Part shown: positions 1-7,355 of the stretch, one piece after another
Position numbering within the stretch: position 1 is the stretch's first letter
Layout: every line of letters starts with the position of its first letter
Assembly (NCBI GenBank): GCA_026988735.1
Contig: JALSKR010000169.1
Location: 1-14,081 of the forward strand
From: Sulfurimonas sp.
GTDB lineage: Bacteria > Campylobacterota > Campylobacteria > Campylobacterales > Sulfurimonadaceae
DNA length: 14,081 bases
Direction of reading: 5' to 3'
Made by a program: the position numbers and the translations under genes
The notes under the pieces: model-generated
Database searches by the model: none
The model's input: the letters and a program-made list of their open reading frames with translations, nothing else
Told to the model about the DNA's origin: nothing

Positions 1-162
1 TAAACTGCATATAATCTCATTTGCTTTTGTATCTGCTTCTGTCAATGGTGACTTGTCATCTTTATATTCAACTGTAAAGTCTTTTTTGTATATTTTCATG
101 ATAGCATCACCTGCTTCTTTAGCAATATTTACAATTTTTTCTAAGTCTATTTTTTCTAACAT
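1..162 (-). CDS. cysQ: 3'(2'),5'-bisphosphate nucleotidase CysQ, N-terminal part (cut by window edge)
   Basis: The first 54 codons are present, from an ATG at 162-160, and the frame stays open to base 1. The translation begins MLEKIDLEKIV and contains SPLTEADTKAN at about residues 38-48, the conserved SPLTxAD region of CysQ in the inositol-monophosphatase superfamily. These enzymes hydrolyse PAP (adenosine 3',5'-bisphosphate), left after PAPS has donated sulfate, and may also turn over PAPS; metal-dependent phosphatase activity is expected. The start overlaps the end of cysC by 7 nt, so translation is probably coupled and the gene is in the same operon. The metal-binding DPxDGT motif would lie beyond the window. 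PAP removal is needed both with PAPS reductase and with sulfotransferases, so it does not by itself tell which is used. The identification rests on the N-terminus only. Confidence 0.85.
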   Translation of the reverse strand, partial: MLEKIDLEKIVNIAKEAGDAIMKIYKKDFTVEYKDDKSPLTEADTKANEIICSL

Positions 163-758
163 ATTAAATATCCATTTTTTTCCAAATAATCTATAATTTT
201 CTCTACACTTGCTTCTATTGACATTCTATCTGTTTGTATCTCAATTTCAGCTTTTTTTGGTGCTTCATAAGGTGAAGATATACCTGTAAAATTTGCCATA
301 TCACCACTTCTTGCTTTTTTGTACAACCCTTTTGGATCTCTTTGTTCACACACTTCAAGAGGTGTATCTACAAAAACTTCTATAAATTCTCCCTCTTCCA
401 CAACTCTTCTTACGCTGTCTCTGTCGTTTTGAAAAGGAGATATAAAAGCACTCAGTACTATAAGCCCACTATCCACAAAAAGCTTTGCAACCTCACCGAT
501 TCGACGAATATTTTCTACCCTATCTGCATCCGAAAATCCAAGCCCTTTATTTAATCCCATACGAATATTATCACCATCTAAAAGATATGTATGCTTTTGC
601 AACTCATAAAGCTTTGCTTCAACGGCATTGGCAATGGTACTTTTACCACTGCCACTGAGTCCCGTAAACCATAAAATACACGGTTTTTGATTTTTGATTT
701 TGCTTCGTTCTTGTTTTAAGACATGATGTTCATGCCATATTATATTTTTATTTGACAT
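156..758 (-). CDS. cysC: Adenylyl-sulfate (APS) kinase CysC, canonical copy
   Basis: This is a 200-residue cytoplasmic P-loop kinase that phosphorylates APS with ATP to make PAPS. The Walker A loop GLSGSGKS is at residues 33-40, the family signature DGDN at 61-64, the APS-contact stretch ENIRRIGEVAKLF at about 82-94, and the ISPF serine region at 106-109. The later segments CEQRDPKGLYKKAR and NFTGISSPYEAP are also typical. Length matches free-standing bacterial CysC. The start overlaps the end of the upstream DUF2061 fusion gene by 11 nt and the stop overlaps cysQ, so it sits in the cysD-cysN-fusion-cysC-cysQ series. All key motifs look intact, so this is probably the working APS kinase. A known caution is that the Campylobacter jejuni CysC homologue Cj1415 acts on a cytidine diphosphoramidate instead, so substrate cannot be fully certain from family alone. 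Confidence 0.95.
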   Translation of the reverse strand: MSNKNIIWHEHHVLKQERSKIKNQKPCILWFTGLSGSGKSTIANAVEAKLYELQKHTYLLDGDNIRMGLNKGLGFSDADRVENIRRIGEVAKLFVDSGLIVLSAFISPFQNDRDSVRRVVEEGEFIEVFVDTPLEVCEQRDPKGLYKKARSGDMANFTGISSPYEAPKKAEIEIQTDRMSIEASVEKIIDYLEKNGYLIC

Positions 759-1473
759 AGTTCTTCTTTATATATTTTACTATCGTTATCACCGCTTCAT
801 CAACAGAAGTTTTTGTCGTATCTATCACAATCTCTGCATGTTGTGGCTCTTCATACACATCATTGACACCTGAAAAGTTTTGCAGTTCTCCTTTTAGTGC
901 TTTTTCATATACGCCTTTGTAGTCTCTTTGCTTACATGTAACTACATCAGCTTTTAGATAAACTACAACATTGTTTTTAACCATCTCCCGAATTGCTTTT
1001 CGGCTCTCTCTGTAAGGGCTTACAAATGATGCAACAGTAGAGACTGAATTGTTTTGCAGTGTTTTTATAAGATGCCCTATACGTTTCATATGTCTGTTTC
1101 TGTCTTCTCTGCTGAACCCTACATTTGGGACTACATCTCTTATGTCTTTAGAGTCCAATCTTTCTAGTGGAATTTGCAATTTTTGAAGTTCTTTATAAAC
1201 TCTGTCTGCAATGGTTGTTTTTCCTGAAAGAGGTAAACCTGTAAACCAAAGATTAAACGGTTCTATTCTTTGTTTGCCCCATCTTACATTTTGCCACACT
1301 CTCTCATGTGCCCAGTAGAGTGCAATTTTAAGAACAGTTTCTATCATTCCCGCAGCGATTGCCAAATCAAGTCTACCAAAAAAAACATAGACAATAATGA
1401 TAGTCGTAGTAGTAGCAACAACCCGCCAGCTAATACCTTTGACTATACTCCTTTTGTTAGTCTCTTTATACAT
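748..1473 (-). CDS. DUF2061 membrane domain fused to a divergent APS-kinase-like domain
   Basis: This 241-residue protein has two parts. Residues about 7-66 match the DUF2061 pattern: a basic KRSIVKGISWR start, a hydrophobic stretch around 17-32, a second around 36-54, then an ALYWAHERVW segment, suggesting two membrane spans. Residues about 72-240 are APS-kinase-like, with Walker A GLPLSGKT at 79-86. Several family positions differ from the neighbouring CysC: DGDN becomes DSKD (107-110), the NIRRIG stretch becomes HMKRIG (128-133), and ISPF becomes VSPY (151-154). The nucleotide-binding site looks intact while the APS side looks altered. Its ATG overlaps the cysN stop as TAATG, and there is no clear ribosome binding site, so translation should be coupled to cysN. 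It could be a membrane-tethered kinase, a regulator, or an enzyme for another nucleotide substrate; the function is not known. Confidence 0.85.
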   Translation of the reverse strand: MYKETNKRSIVKGISWRVVATTTTIIIVYVFFGRLDLAIAAGMIETVLKIALYWAHERVWQNVRWGKQRIEPFNLWFTGLPLSGKTTIADRVYKELQKLQIPLERLDSKDIRDVVPNVGFSREDRNRHMKRIGHLIKTLQNNSVSTVASFVSPYRESRKAIREMVKNNVVVYLKADVVTCKQRDYKGVYEKALKGELQNFSGVNDVYEEPQHAEIVIDTTKTSVDEAVITIVKYIKKNYVK

Positions 1474-2912
1474 TAAATTGCTTTACAGTTCCACTCAGGA
1501 AAATTCTCTCGTATGTATTTGTTTAATGCTATCTCAGCATCTGTGTATTTTTTATGCATTGTAAGTTCTTTATCACTCTCTCTCTTTGCAACATCTACAA
1601 TCATTCCAGCACCGACAGTATTGTTTGTAATTCTGTCTATCACTATAAAGCTACCTGTTTGTTTGTTGTCTGTGTAGTGGTCTGCTGCTATCGGTCGTGT
1701 AAGCATTATCTTACACGAGGCTATATCATTGAGTTGCAGTGTTTTTACCTGCTCTCGTTTGTAGGTGTTGACATCTACTTTGTAGTTAATATGCTCTATA
1801 TGACCGCTAAGCAGTGTTGTTGCTCTTTTAATATCATATATTCTTCCGGTTTGCATAGCTTCTTCGCCCATCCATACAAGCATCACTTTGAGTGCATTTG
1901 AAACTCTTGGCATGTTTTTGGAGTGAACTATCATATCGCCTCTACTTATATCTATTTCATCTTCAGTAGTAAGTGTTACTGCCATTGGAGCATACGCTTC
2001 ATTAGTCGTTTTATCTCTCTTTGCCTCTGTGATATCCCCTGCATTTATAATGCTTTTTATTTTAGTAGTTTTGCCAGACGGAAGTACAGTTATTTCATCA
2101 CCTACTTTCACACTTCCACTGGCAATAGTTCCGCAAAATCCGCGAAAGTCTAAATTTGGACGGTTGACATACTGTACAGGAAAGCGGAAATTTTCCTCTT
2201 TGACCTCTTTTGATATGTCCATCGTATCAAGCAGATTCAAAAGAGCTTTACCCTTATACCATGGAGTATTTTGGCTGATATCTACAACATTATCTCCGTT
2301 TAAAGCACTCAGAGGAATGTAGTAGGTATTTTTTATCTTCAGTTCATCAGCCAATGTTTGATATGCGTTTTGAATCTCTTCAAAGACCTCTTGCGAATAC
2401 TCTACCAAATCCATTTTATTAATAGCCACTATGACATGTTCTATCCCTAAAAGACTCACTATATAGCTATGTCGTCTAGTCTGCGTGAGAATCCCTTTTC
2501 TTGCGTCTATAAGGATAATAGCTACATCAGAAGTACTTGCACCTGTAACCATATTTCGAGTGTACTGTTCATGACCCGGAGTATCTGCTATGATGAACTT
2601 TCTGTTTTCAGTGGTAAAAAATCTATATGCCACATCTATAGTGATACCCTGCTCTCTCTCACTTTGCAGTCCATCAACTAAAAGAGCAAAGTCTATCTTT
2701 TCCCCTGTTGTGCCATACTTCTCACTCTCACTCTCAGCAGCTGCAAGTTGATCATCAAAAATCATTTTAGAATCATATAAAAGTCTTCCAATAAGTGTAC
2801 TCTTGCCATCATCAACACTTCCACAGGTTAAAAAGCGAAGCATATCTTTATGCTCATGCTCTTTAAGGTAACTCTCTATATCTGAGGCTATTTTTCTATT
2901 TTTTTCACTCAT
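1473..2912 (-). CDS. cysN: Sulfate adenylyltransferase subunit 1 (GTPase) CysN
   Basis: This 479-residue protein is an EF-Tu-like GTPase that couples GTP hydrolysis to formation of APS from sulfate and ATP by CysD. The G1 loop GSVDDGKST is at residues 31-39, G3 DTPGH at 110-114 and G4 NKMD at 165-168, followed by two beta-barrel domains as in elongation factors. The length is close to the E. coli protein, and there is no C-terminal CysC fusion as is found in NodQ-type proteins. The start lies 1 nt after the cysD stop. An AAGGG run within the last cysD codons, about 10 nt upstream, may serve as ribosome binding site. It works as a heterodimer with CysD in the cytoplasm. Confidence 0.97.
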   Translation of the reverse strand: MSEKNRKIASDIESYLKEHEHKDMLRFLTCGSVDDGKSTLIGRLLYDSKMIFDDQLAAAESESEKYGTTGEKIDFALLVDGLQSEREQGITIDVAYRFFTTENRKFIIADTPGHEQYTRNMVTGASTSDVAIILIDARKGILTQTRRHSYIVSLLGIEHVIVAINKMDLVEYSQEVFEEIQNAYQTLADELKIKNTYYIPLSALNGDNVVDISQNTPWYKGKALLNLLDTMDISKEVKEENFRFPVQYVNRPNLDFRGFCGTIASGSVKVGDEITVLPSGKTTKIKSIINAGDITEAKRDKTTNEAYAPMAVTLTTEDEIDISRGDMIVHSKNMPRVSNALKVMLVWMGEEAMQTGRIYDIKRATTLLSGHIEHINYKVDVNTYKREQVKTLQLNDIASCKIMLTRPIAADHYTDNKQTGSFIVIDRITNNTVGAGMIVDVAKRESDKELTMHKKYTDAEIALNKYIRENFPEWNCKAI

Positions 2913-2913
2913 T

Positions 2914-3828
2914 TTAAAAGTACCCTTCCATTTTTTTCTTCTCCATAGAACCTATCTGATCTTTATCAATCAAACGACCTTCTCTTTCACTGCTTGTTGA
3001 GAGTAACATCTCTTTGATAATCTCGGGGAGTGTTGTTGCGTTAGAGTTAATAGCTCCTGTAAGCGGATAGCATCCAAGGGTACGAAATCGTACCATCTCC
3101 ATTTTTGCTTTATCACGAAGTTCTTTTGGCATTCTTTCATCATCTACCATGATTTTAGTGCCTTCATACTCTACAACGGGTCTCTCTTTTGCAAAATAAA
3201 GTGATGGAATCTCGATGTTTTCAAGATAGATGTACTGCCAAATGTCTAACTCTGTCCAGTTACTGATAGGAAATACTCTGACAGACTCCCCTTTGTCTAT
3301 TTTTGTATTAAATACATTCCACAGTTCCGGTCTTTGGTTTTTAGGATCCCACCTGTGATGTTTGTCACGAAATGAGAAGATGCGCTCTTTTGCACGGCTT
3401 TTTTCTTCATCTCTTCTTGCTCCTCCTATGACTGCATCATATTCACCATTGTTAAGCGCTTGTTTGAGCGCTTGTGTTTTCATAATGTCAGTATGTGTCT
3501 TACTTCCATGCGTAAAAGGAGAAACATTCATCTCTATCCCTTCTTGATTCGAGTGTACAACAAGGTCAAGGTTTAAATCTTTTGCTCTTTTATTGCGAAA
3601 TGCTATCATTTCTTTAAATTTCCATGTTGTATCTACATGTAAGAACTTAAATGGAGGTACAGCCGGGGCAAATGCTTTCATAGCAAGGTGCAGCATTACA
3701 GAGCTGTCTTTTCCTACAGAGTACATCATGACAGGGTTGGAAAACTCTGCTGCGACTTCACGGAGGATGTAGATAGATTCTGCTTCTAGTTGTTTTAGGT
3801 GGGTTAATTTTTCTTTAGTTAACATCAT
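2914..3828 (-). CDS. cysD: Sulfate adenylyltransferase subunit 2 CysD
   Basis: This 304-residue subunit is the adenylating half of ATP sulfurylase. The PP-loop SVGKDSS is at residues 37-43, preceded by [15 protein letters not shown] and followed by the [10 protein letters not shown] and [15 protein letters not shown] segments typical of CysD. The length matches the E. coli protein (about 302). Two ATG codons are adjacent (3828 and 3825); an AAAGAGA run just upstream fits either closely, so the start is uncertain by one codon. The start overlaps the end of rfbB by 14 nt, which joins the sulfate-activation genes physically to the rhamnose genes. The gene is followed directly by cysN. Together they make APS, the substrate of CysC. 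Confidence 0.97.
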   Translation of the reverse strand: MMLTKEKLTHLKQLEAESIYILREVAAEFSNPVMMYSVGKDSSVMLHLAMKAFAPAVPPFKFLHVDTTWKFKEMIAFRNKRAKDLNLDLVVHSNQEGIEMNVSPFTHGSKTHTDIMKTQALKQALNNGEYDAVIGGARRDEEKSRAKERIFSFRDKHHRWDPKNQRPELWNVFNTKIDKGESVRVFPISNWTELDIWQYIYLENIEIPSLYFAKERPVVEYEGTKIMVDDERMPKELRDKAKMEMVRFRTLGCYPLTGAINSNATTLPEIIKEMLLSTSSEREGRLIDKDQIGSMEKKKMEGYF

Positions 3829-4858
3829 ATCTCTTTAAATACCAATTTATTGTTCGAATTATACCAGAATCAAAATTCTCGTCTGCTTTCCAGCCAAGTT
3901 CATTCTCAAGCTTTGTTGCATCTATGGCATAACGTCTGTCATGCCCAGCTCTATCTTCTACAAATGTTATAAGTTCCTTATAGCTTCCTTTGCCAATTCT
4001 CTCTTTTGGAGATACTTTTTCATCAAGAATAGTTGTGATTACATCAACTATTTGAAGATTAGTTCTCTCATTTCTTCCACCAATGTTATACACATTTGCC
4101 TCTTTACCTGTATGGTAAACTAAATCTATCCCTTTGCAGTGGTCAAGCACATAGAGCCAATCTCGTATGTTTTTACCATCTCCATAGATAGGTATAGGCT
4201 CACCTGCGAGACATTTTCGTATAATAGTAGGGATGAGTTTTTCATCATGTTGCTTTGGACCGTAGTTGTTGGAGCAGTTGGTTATAACAGTATTGAGTCC
4301 GTAAGTTTCTTGATAGCTTCGCACTATCATATCACTTGAAGCTTTTGATGCACTATATGGTGAGTTTGGAGCATAGGGTGTCTCTTCTGTGAATAAGTCA
4401 GTCTCATTCAATGTTCCATAGACTTCATCTGTTGAAATATGGTGAAATCTACAACCTTGATAGTTTTCTTTGTAGGTAAAAGGTTTTTGCATCCACTGTT
4501 TATAGGCAACATCAAGAAGTATAAAAGTGCCATTTACATTTGTCTCTATAAACACCCCCGGATTTTTGATAGAGTTATCTACATGAGATTCTGCTGCAAA
4601 ATGAATAACACCTTGAATATCATACTCATTAAAGATAAACTCAACAAGTTCACGATTACAGATATCCCCTTTGATAAATTTATATCGTGGGTTGTTTTCT
4701 ACTTCTTTAAGGTTTTCTAAATTCCCTGCGTATGTAAGTAAATCTAAATTCACAACATTGTATTCCGGATACTTCTCTAAAAAGTATGGTACGAAGTTTG
4801 AGCCTATAAAGCCTGCACAGCCTGTTACTAAAATTGTTTTATTATCGTTTCGAAACAT
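3815..4858 (-). CDS. rfbB: dTDP-glucose 4,6-dehydratase RfbB/RmlB
   Basis: This is the second enzyme of dTDP-L-rhamnose synthesis; it converts dTDP-glucose to dTDP-4-keto-6-deoxyglucose using bound NAD. It is an extended short-chain dehydrogenase with the NAD loop GCAGFIGS at residues 13-20, STDEVYG at 142-148 (catalytic T-D-E) and YSASK at 168-172. I chose the ATG at 4858, giving 347 residues, over an in-frame GTG at 4888. The ATG overlaps the rfbD stop as TAATG, has a GGGAG run about 10 nt upstream, and puts the Rossmann fold near the N-terminus as is usual. The GTG has no ribosome binding site and adds ten residues unlike the family. The stop lies inside cysD. Confidence 0.95.
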   Translation of the reverse strand: MFRNDNKTILVTGCAGFIGSNFVPYFLEKYPEYNVVNLDLLTYAGNLENLKEVENNPRYKFIKGDICNRELVEFIFNEYDIQGVIHFAAESHVDNSIKNPGVFIETNVNGTFILLDVAYKQWMQKPFTYKENYQGCRFHHISTDEVYGTLNETDLFTEETPYAPNSPYSASKASSDMIVRSYQETYGLNTVITNCSNNYGPKQHDEKLIPTIIRKCLAGEPIPIYGDGKNIRDWLYVLDHCKGIDLVYHTGKEANVYNIGGRNERTNLQIVDVITTILDEKVSPKERIGKGSYKELITFVEDRAGHDRRYAIDATKLENELGWKADENFDSGIIRTINWYLKRYDVN

Positions 4859-5745
4859 TATCGTCTTTCTCCCATGATTTTTAAACACTCATCTAAGCTA
4901 TCTTTCCAGTAAGGTATCTCAATATTAAACTCTTTTTTTATTTTTGCTTTATTCAGTAAAGAGTAGTGTGGTCTCTTTGCCGGAGTTGGATACTCTTTAG
5001 TCTCTATTGGTTTTATTTGACACTCAAGTTTTGCCATACGCATAATCTCTTTTGCAAAATCGTACCAGCTTAAAACACCTTCATTTGAGTAGTGGTATAT
5101 TTGTACTTTATTCTCTGCACTGTTAGCCGGCACTAAAATACCGGTTCCGAGAATTTCTAAAATTGCTTCTGCAAGATCTCTTGCATAGGTTGGTGTGCCT
5201 ACCTGATCATATATCACTCCAAGTTCTTCTCTTTCCTTTCCAAGTTGTAGCATTGTTTTTACAAAGTTATTCCCAAATGAGCTATAAACCCATGAAGTTC
5301 TGATAACAACAGAGTTCTTAGGATTTATACTAAGCATAGCTTTTTCGCCATCAAGTTTGGTTTGTCCATAAACTCCCTGAGGGTTTGTAGGGTCATCTTC
5401 TGTATAAGGTTTATAATTTTTCCCATCAAAGACATAGTCTGTTGAGATATGGATGAGTTTAATATTTTTATCTTTTGCTATCTCTGCAAGATATTGTACT
5501 GCTAAGTGGTTTACTTTGTTGGCATTTTCGTAATCTTCTTCTGCTTTGTCAACAGCTGTATACGCTGCTGCGTTGATGATGACATTGATACTGTTTTTTT
5601 TGACAAATGATTCAATTGCTTCTTTACATGTAATATCTAAACTCTCTCTGTCGGTAAAGAAAAAGGTATGATTGTAGTTATTTGCCAACTCGCGTAACTC
5701 AGAACCGACTTGACCGTTTGCACCTGTAACTAAAATATTATTCAT
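4858..5745 (-). CDS. rfbD: dTDP-4-dehydrorhamnose reductase RfbD/RmlD
   Basis: This 295-residue reductase catalyses the last step, reducing dTDP-4-keto-rhamnose to dTDP-L-rhamnose with NAD(P)H. The Rossmann loop GANGQVG is at residues 8-14, STDYVFDG at 101-108 and YGQTK at 126-130 (the YxxxK pair). The RTSWVYS and VGTPTYARDLA segments further along are characteristic of RmlD. The length matches the family. The start overlaps rfbC by 8 nt and the stop overlaps the rfbB start by 1 nt, so translation is probably coupled along the operon. The gene order A-C-D-B is one of several found among rhamnose clusters. Confidence 0.95.
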   Translation of the reverse strand: MNNILVTGANGQVGSELRELANNYNHTFFFTDRESLDITCKEAIESFVKKNSINVIINAAAYTAVDKAEEDYENANKVNHLAVQYLAEIAKDKNIKLIHISTDYVFDGKNYKPYTEDDPTNPQGVYGQTKLDGEKAMLSINPKNSVVIRTSWVYSSFGNNFVKTMLQLGKEREELGVIYDQVGTPTYARDLAEAILEILGTGILVPANSAENKVQIYHYSNEGVLSWYDFAKEIMRMAKLECQIKPIETKEYPTPAKRPHYSLLNKAKIKKEFNIEIPYWKDSLDECLKIMGERR

Positions 5746-6316
5746 TGTAGTAGTTTACCCCATATTCAAATAGATCTTGAGTTTCTCCCAGTTTTGGTTG
5801 TACTTTGTCTTTTTCAGAGAGGAGAAGCTCTTCTGTTGGTACTATCCAGTCAATTTTTAAGAGTTCATCATCAAATGCTACTCCTCTGTCATTTTCAGGG
5901 CTATAGTAGTTGTCTACTTTATAAGCAAAAACAGTATCATCGTCAAGTACTACAAACCCATGTGCAAACCCTCTTGGTACCAAAAGCTGTTTTTTATTCT
6001 TTTCGCTGAGTTCTACTGCTACATGTTTGCCAAAAGTTGGACTTCCTTTACGGATATCTACTGCAACATCTAAAACTCGCCCCTTTATGACACGCACAAG
6101 TTTTGTTTGTGCTGCGGGGTGAAGTTGGTAGTGCAGACCCCGCAAAACACCTCGTGAGCTTTTTGACTCATTATCTTGACAGAAGTTTATTTTATAACCT
6201 AAAAATGCTTCTAATTTATCGGCACGAAAAGTCTCAACGAAGTAGCCTCTCTCATCACCATGTATTTTTGGTTCTATTATCACTACATCTTCAATTGCTG
6301 TTCTTGTAAACTTCAT
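5738..6316 (-). CDS. rfbC: dTDP-4-dehydrorhamnose 3,5-epimerase RfbC/RmlC
   Basis: This 192-residue cupin-fold epimerase acts between RfbB and RfbD, inverting C3 and C5 of dTDP-4-keto-6-deoxyglucose. Diagnostic stretches are [11 protein letters not shown] at about 20-30, [12 protein letters not shown] at 53-64 (the catalytic histidine would be H62), [12 protein letters not shown] at 113-124, and YYSPENDRG at 137-145. The length is close to the usual 180-190 residues. The ATG overlaps the rfbA stop in an ATGA arrangement, with an AGGAAGG run about 12 nt upstream. It is fully embedded in the rhamnose operon. Confidence 0.96.
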   Translation of the reverse strand: MKFTRTAIEDVVIIEPKIHGDERGYFVETFRADKLEAFLGYKINFCQDNESKSSRGVLRGLHYQLHPAAQTKLVRVIKGRVLDVAVDIRKGSPTFGKHVAVELSEKNKKQLLVPRGFAHGFVVLDDDTVFAYKVDNYYSPENDRGVAFDDELLKIDWIVPTEELLLSEKDKVQPKLGETQDLFEYGVNYYNE

Positions 6317-7203
6317 TGCTCTACTTTACCTTCCTGGGCTCTTTTTAGAAGATACTGTCCATACTGGTTTTTTTTGAGAGGCTGTGCCAACTCTATGAGT
6401 TTTTCTTGAGTGATATAGCCCATCTCATACGCTATCTCTTCAATACAGGCAACTTTTAATCCTTGTCTGTTTTCAATAGTTTGAATAAACATACTTGCCT
6501 CAAGAAGACTCTCATGCGTTCCAGTATCTAGCCATGCATAACCTCGTCCCATCAGTTCGACTTTTAATCTTTTTTCATGTAAATAGTCCTGATTCAGTGT
6601 AGTTATCTCTAATTCTCCTCTATCACTTGGTTTAACAAATTTTGCTTTTTGTACGACATCATTTGGATAGAAGTAGAGACCTACAACTGCATAGTTACTT
6701 TTTGGTTCTCTTGGCTTTTCTTCAATAGAAGTAACATGACCGTTTGCATCAAATTCTGCCACTCCATAACGTTCAGGGTCTTTTACATAGTAACCAAAGA
6801 CCGTTGCTTTTTTTTCAAATTCTGCATTTTTCACACTCTTCGCTAAAAGTTCTGTAAGCCCGTGTCCATAAAAAATATTATCACCCAAAATAAGGCATAC
6901 ATCGTCATCACCAATAAAATCTTCTCCCAAAATAAATGCCTGTGCCAATCCATCTGGTGAGGGTTGTACTTTATAGCTGAATTTCATTCCAATACTGGAT
7001 CCGTCTCCTAATAACTCTTCAAACCTCGGTAAGTCTGTCGGAGTAGAAATTATAAGAACTTCTGTCAAACCTGCTAGCATTAAAACAGAAAGAGGATAAT
7101 AAATCATCGGTTTATCATAAATCGGTACAAGTTGTTTTGAGACACCTTTTGTAATTGGGTACAACCTTGTTCCACTTCCTCCTGCTAATATAATACCTTT
7201 CAT
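6313..7203 (-). CDS. rfbA: Glucose-1-phosphate thymidylyltransferase RfbA/RmlA
   Basis: This 296-residue nucleotidyltransferase makes dTDP-glucose from dTTP and glucose-1-phosphate, the entry step of the pathway. The signature [11 protein letters not shown] is at residues 6-16, [15 protein letters not shown] at 23-37, the metal-binding LGDN at 106-109, and the sugar-binding EEKP at 161-164. It is the first gene of the minus-strand operon. The ATG at 7203 is preceded by a GAGGAG run about 10 nt upstream. A promoter must lie in the 152-bp divergent gap with nrdD or just inside it; that stretch is so AT-rich that I could not single one out for this direction. Confidence 0.97.
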   Translation of the reverse strand: MKGIILAGGSGTRLYPITKGVSKQLVPIYDKPMIYYPLSVLMLAGLTEVLIISTPTDLPRFEELLGDGSSIGMKFSYKVQPSPDGLAQAFILGEDFIGDDDVCLILGDNIFYGHGLTELLAKSVKNAEFEKKATVFGYYVKDPERYGVAEFDANGHVTSIEEKPREPKSNYAVVGLYFYPNDVVQKAKFVKPSDRGELEITTLNQDYLHEKRLKVELMGRGYAWLDTGTHESLLEASMFIQTIENRQGLKVACIEEIAYEMGYITQEKLIELAQPLKKNQYGQYLLKRAQEGKVEQ

Positions 7204-7355
7204 TCTTATAAATCTCCTCTTTCTTAAATTTAAAAATATTTTACAATAACTTCTTAGAATTTAATATAAAATGACATAGAAGTGACAAAAATTATTAGCA
7301 CTTTTTAACGCCACTTTCTATAAACTGCCACTATCACTTAAAAAAGGAGCAACAG
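7204..7355. promoter_or_regulatory. Divergent intergenic region between rfbA and nrdD
   Basis: This 152-bp AT-rich gap separates two divergent operons. For nrdD there is a candidate -10 element TATAAA at 7319-7324 and a ribosome binding site AAAGGAG at 7343-7349, 6 nt before the ATG. Upstream of the -10 are two direct TGACA repeats (7272-7276 and 7283-7287), 11 bp apart start to start, which is one helical turn and could be a regulator site. CACTTT also repeats at 7299-7304 and 7312-7317. For rfbA a TTAAATTTAA palindrome lies at 7224-7233 close to its ribosome binding site. I see neither an FNR-type TTGAT-N4-ATCAA box nor a clear NrdR box here. The promoter positions are weakly supported. Confidence 0.4.

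Noticed and set aside
1554..1901. Plus-strand open frame of 115 codons opposite cysN
   Set aside because: The translation is cysteine- and phenylalanine-rich low-similarity sequence antisense to conserved cysN, with no supporting ribosome binding site.
4859..4888. Longer rfbB starting at a GTG at 4888
   Set aside because: It has no ribosome binding site and adds ten residues unlike the family, while the ATG at 4858 forms a TAATG junction with rfbD and gives the usual N-terminus.
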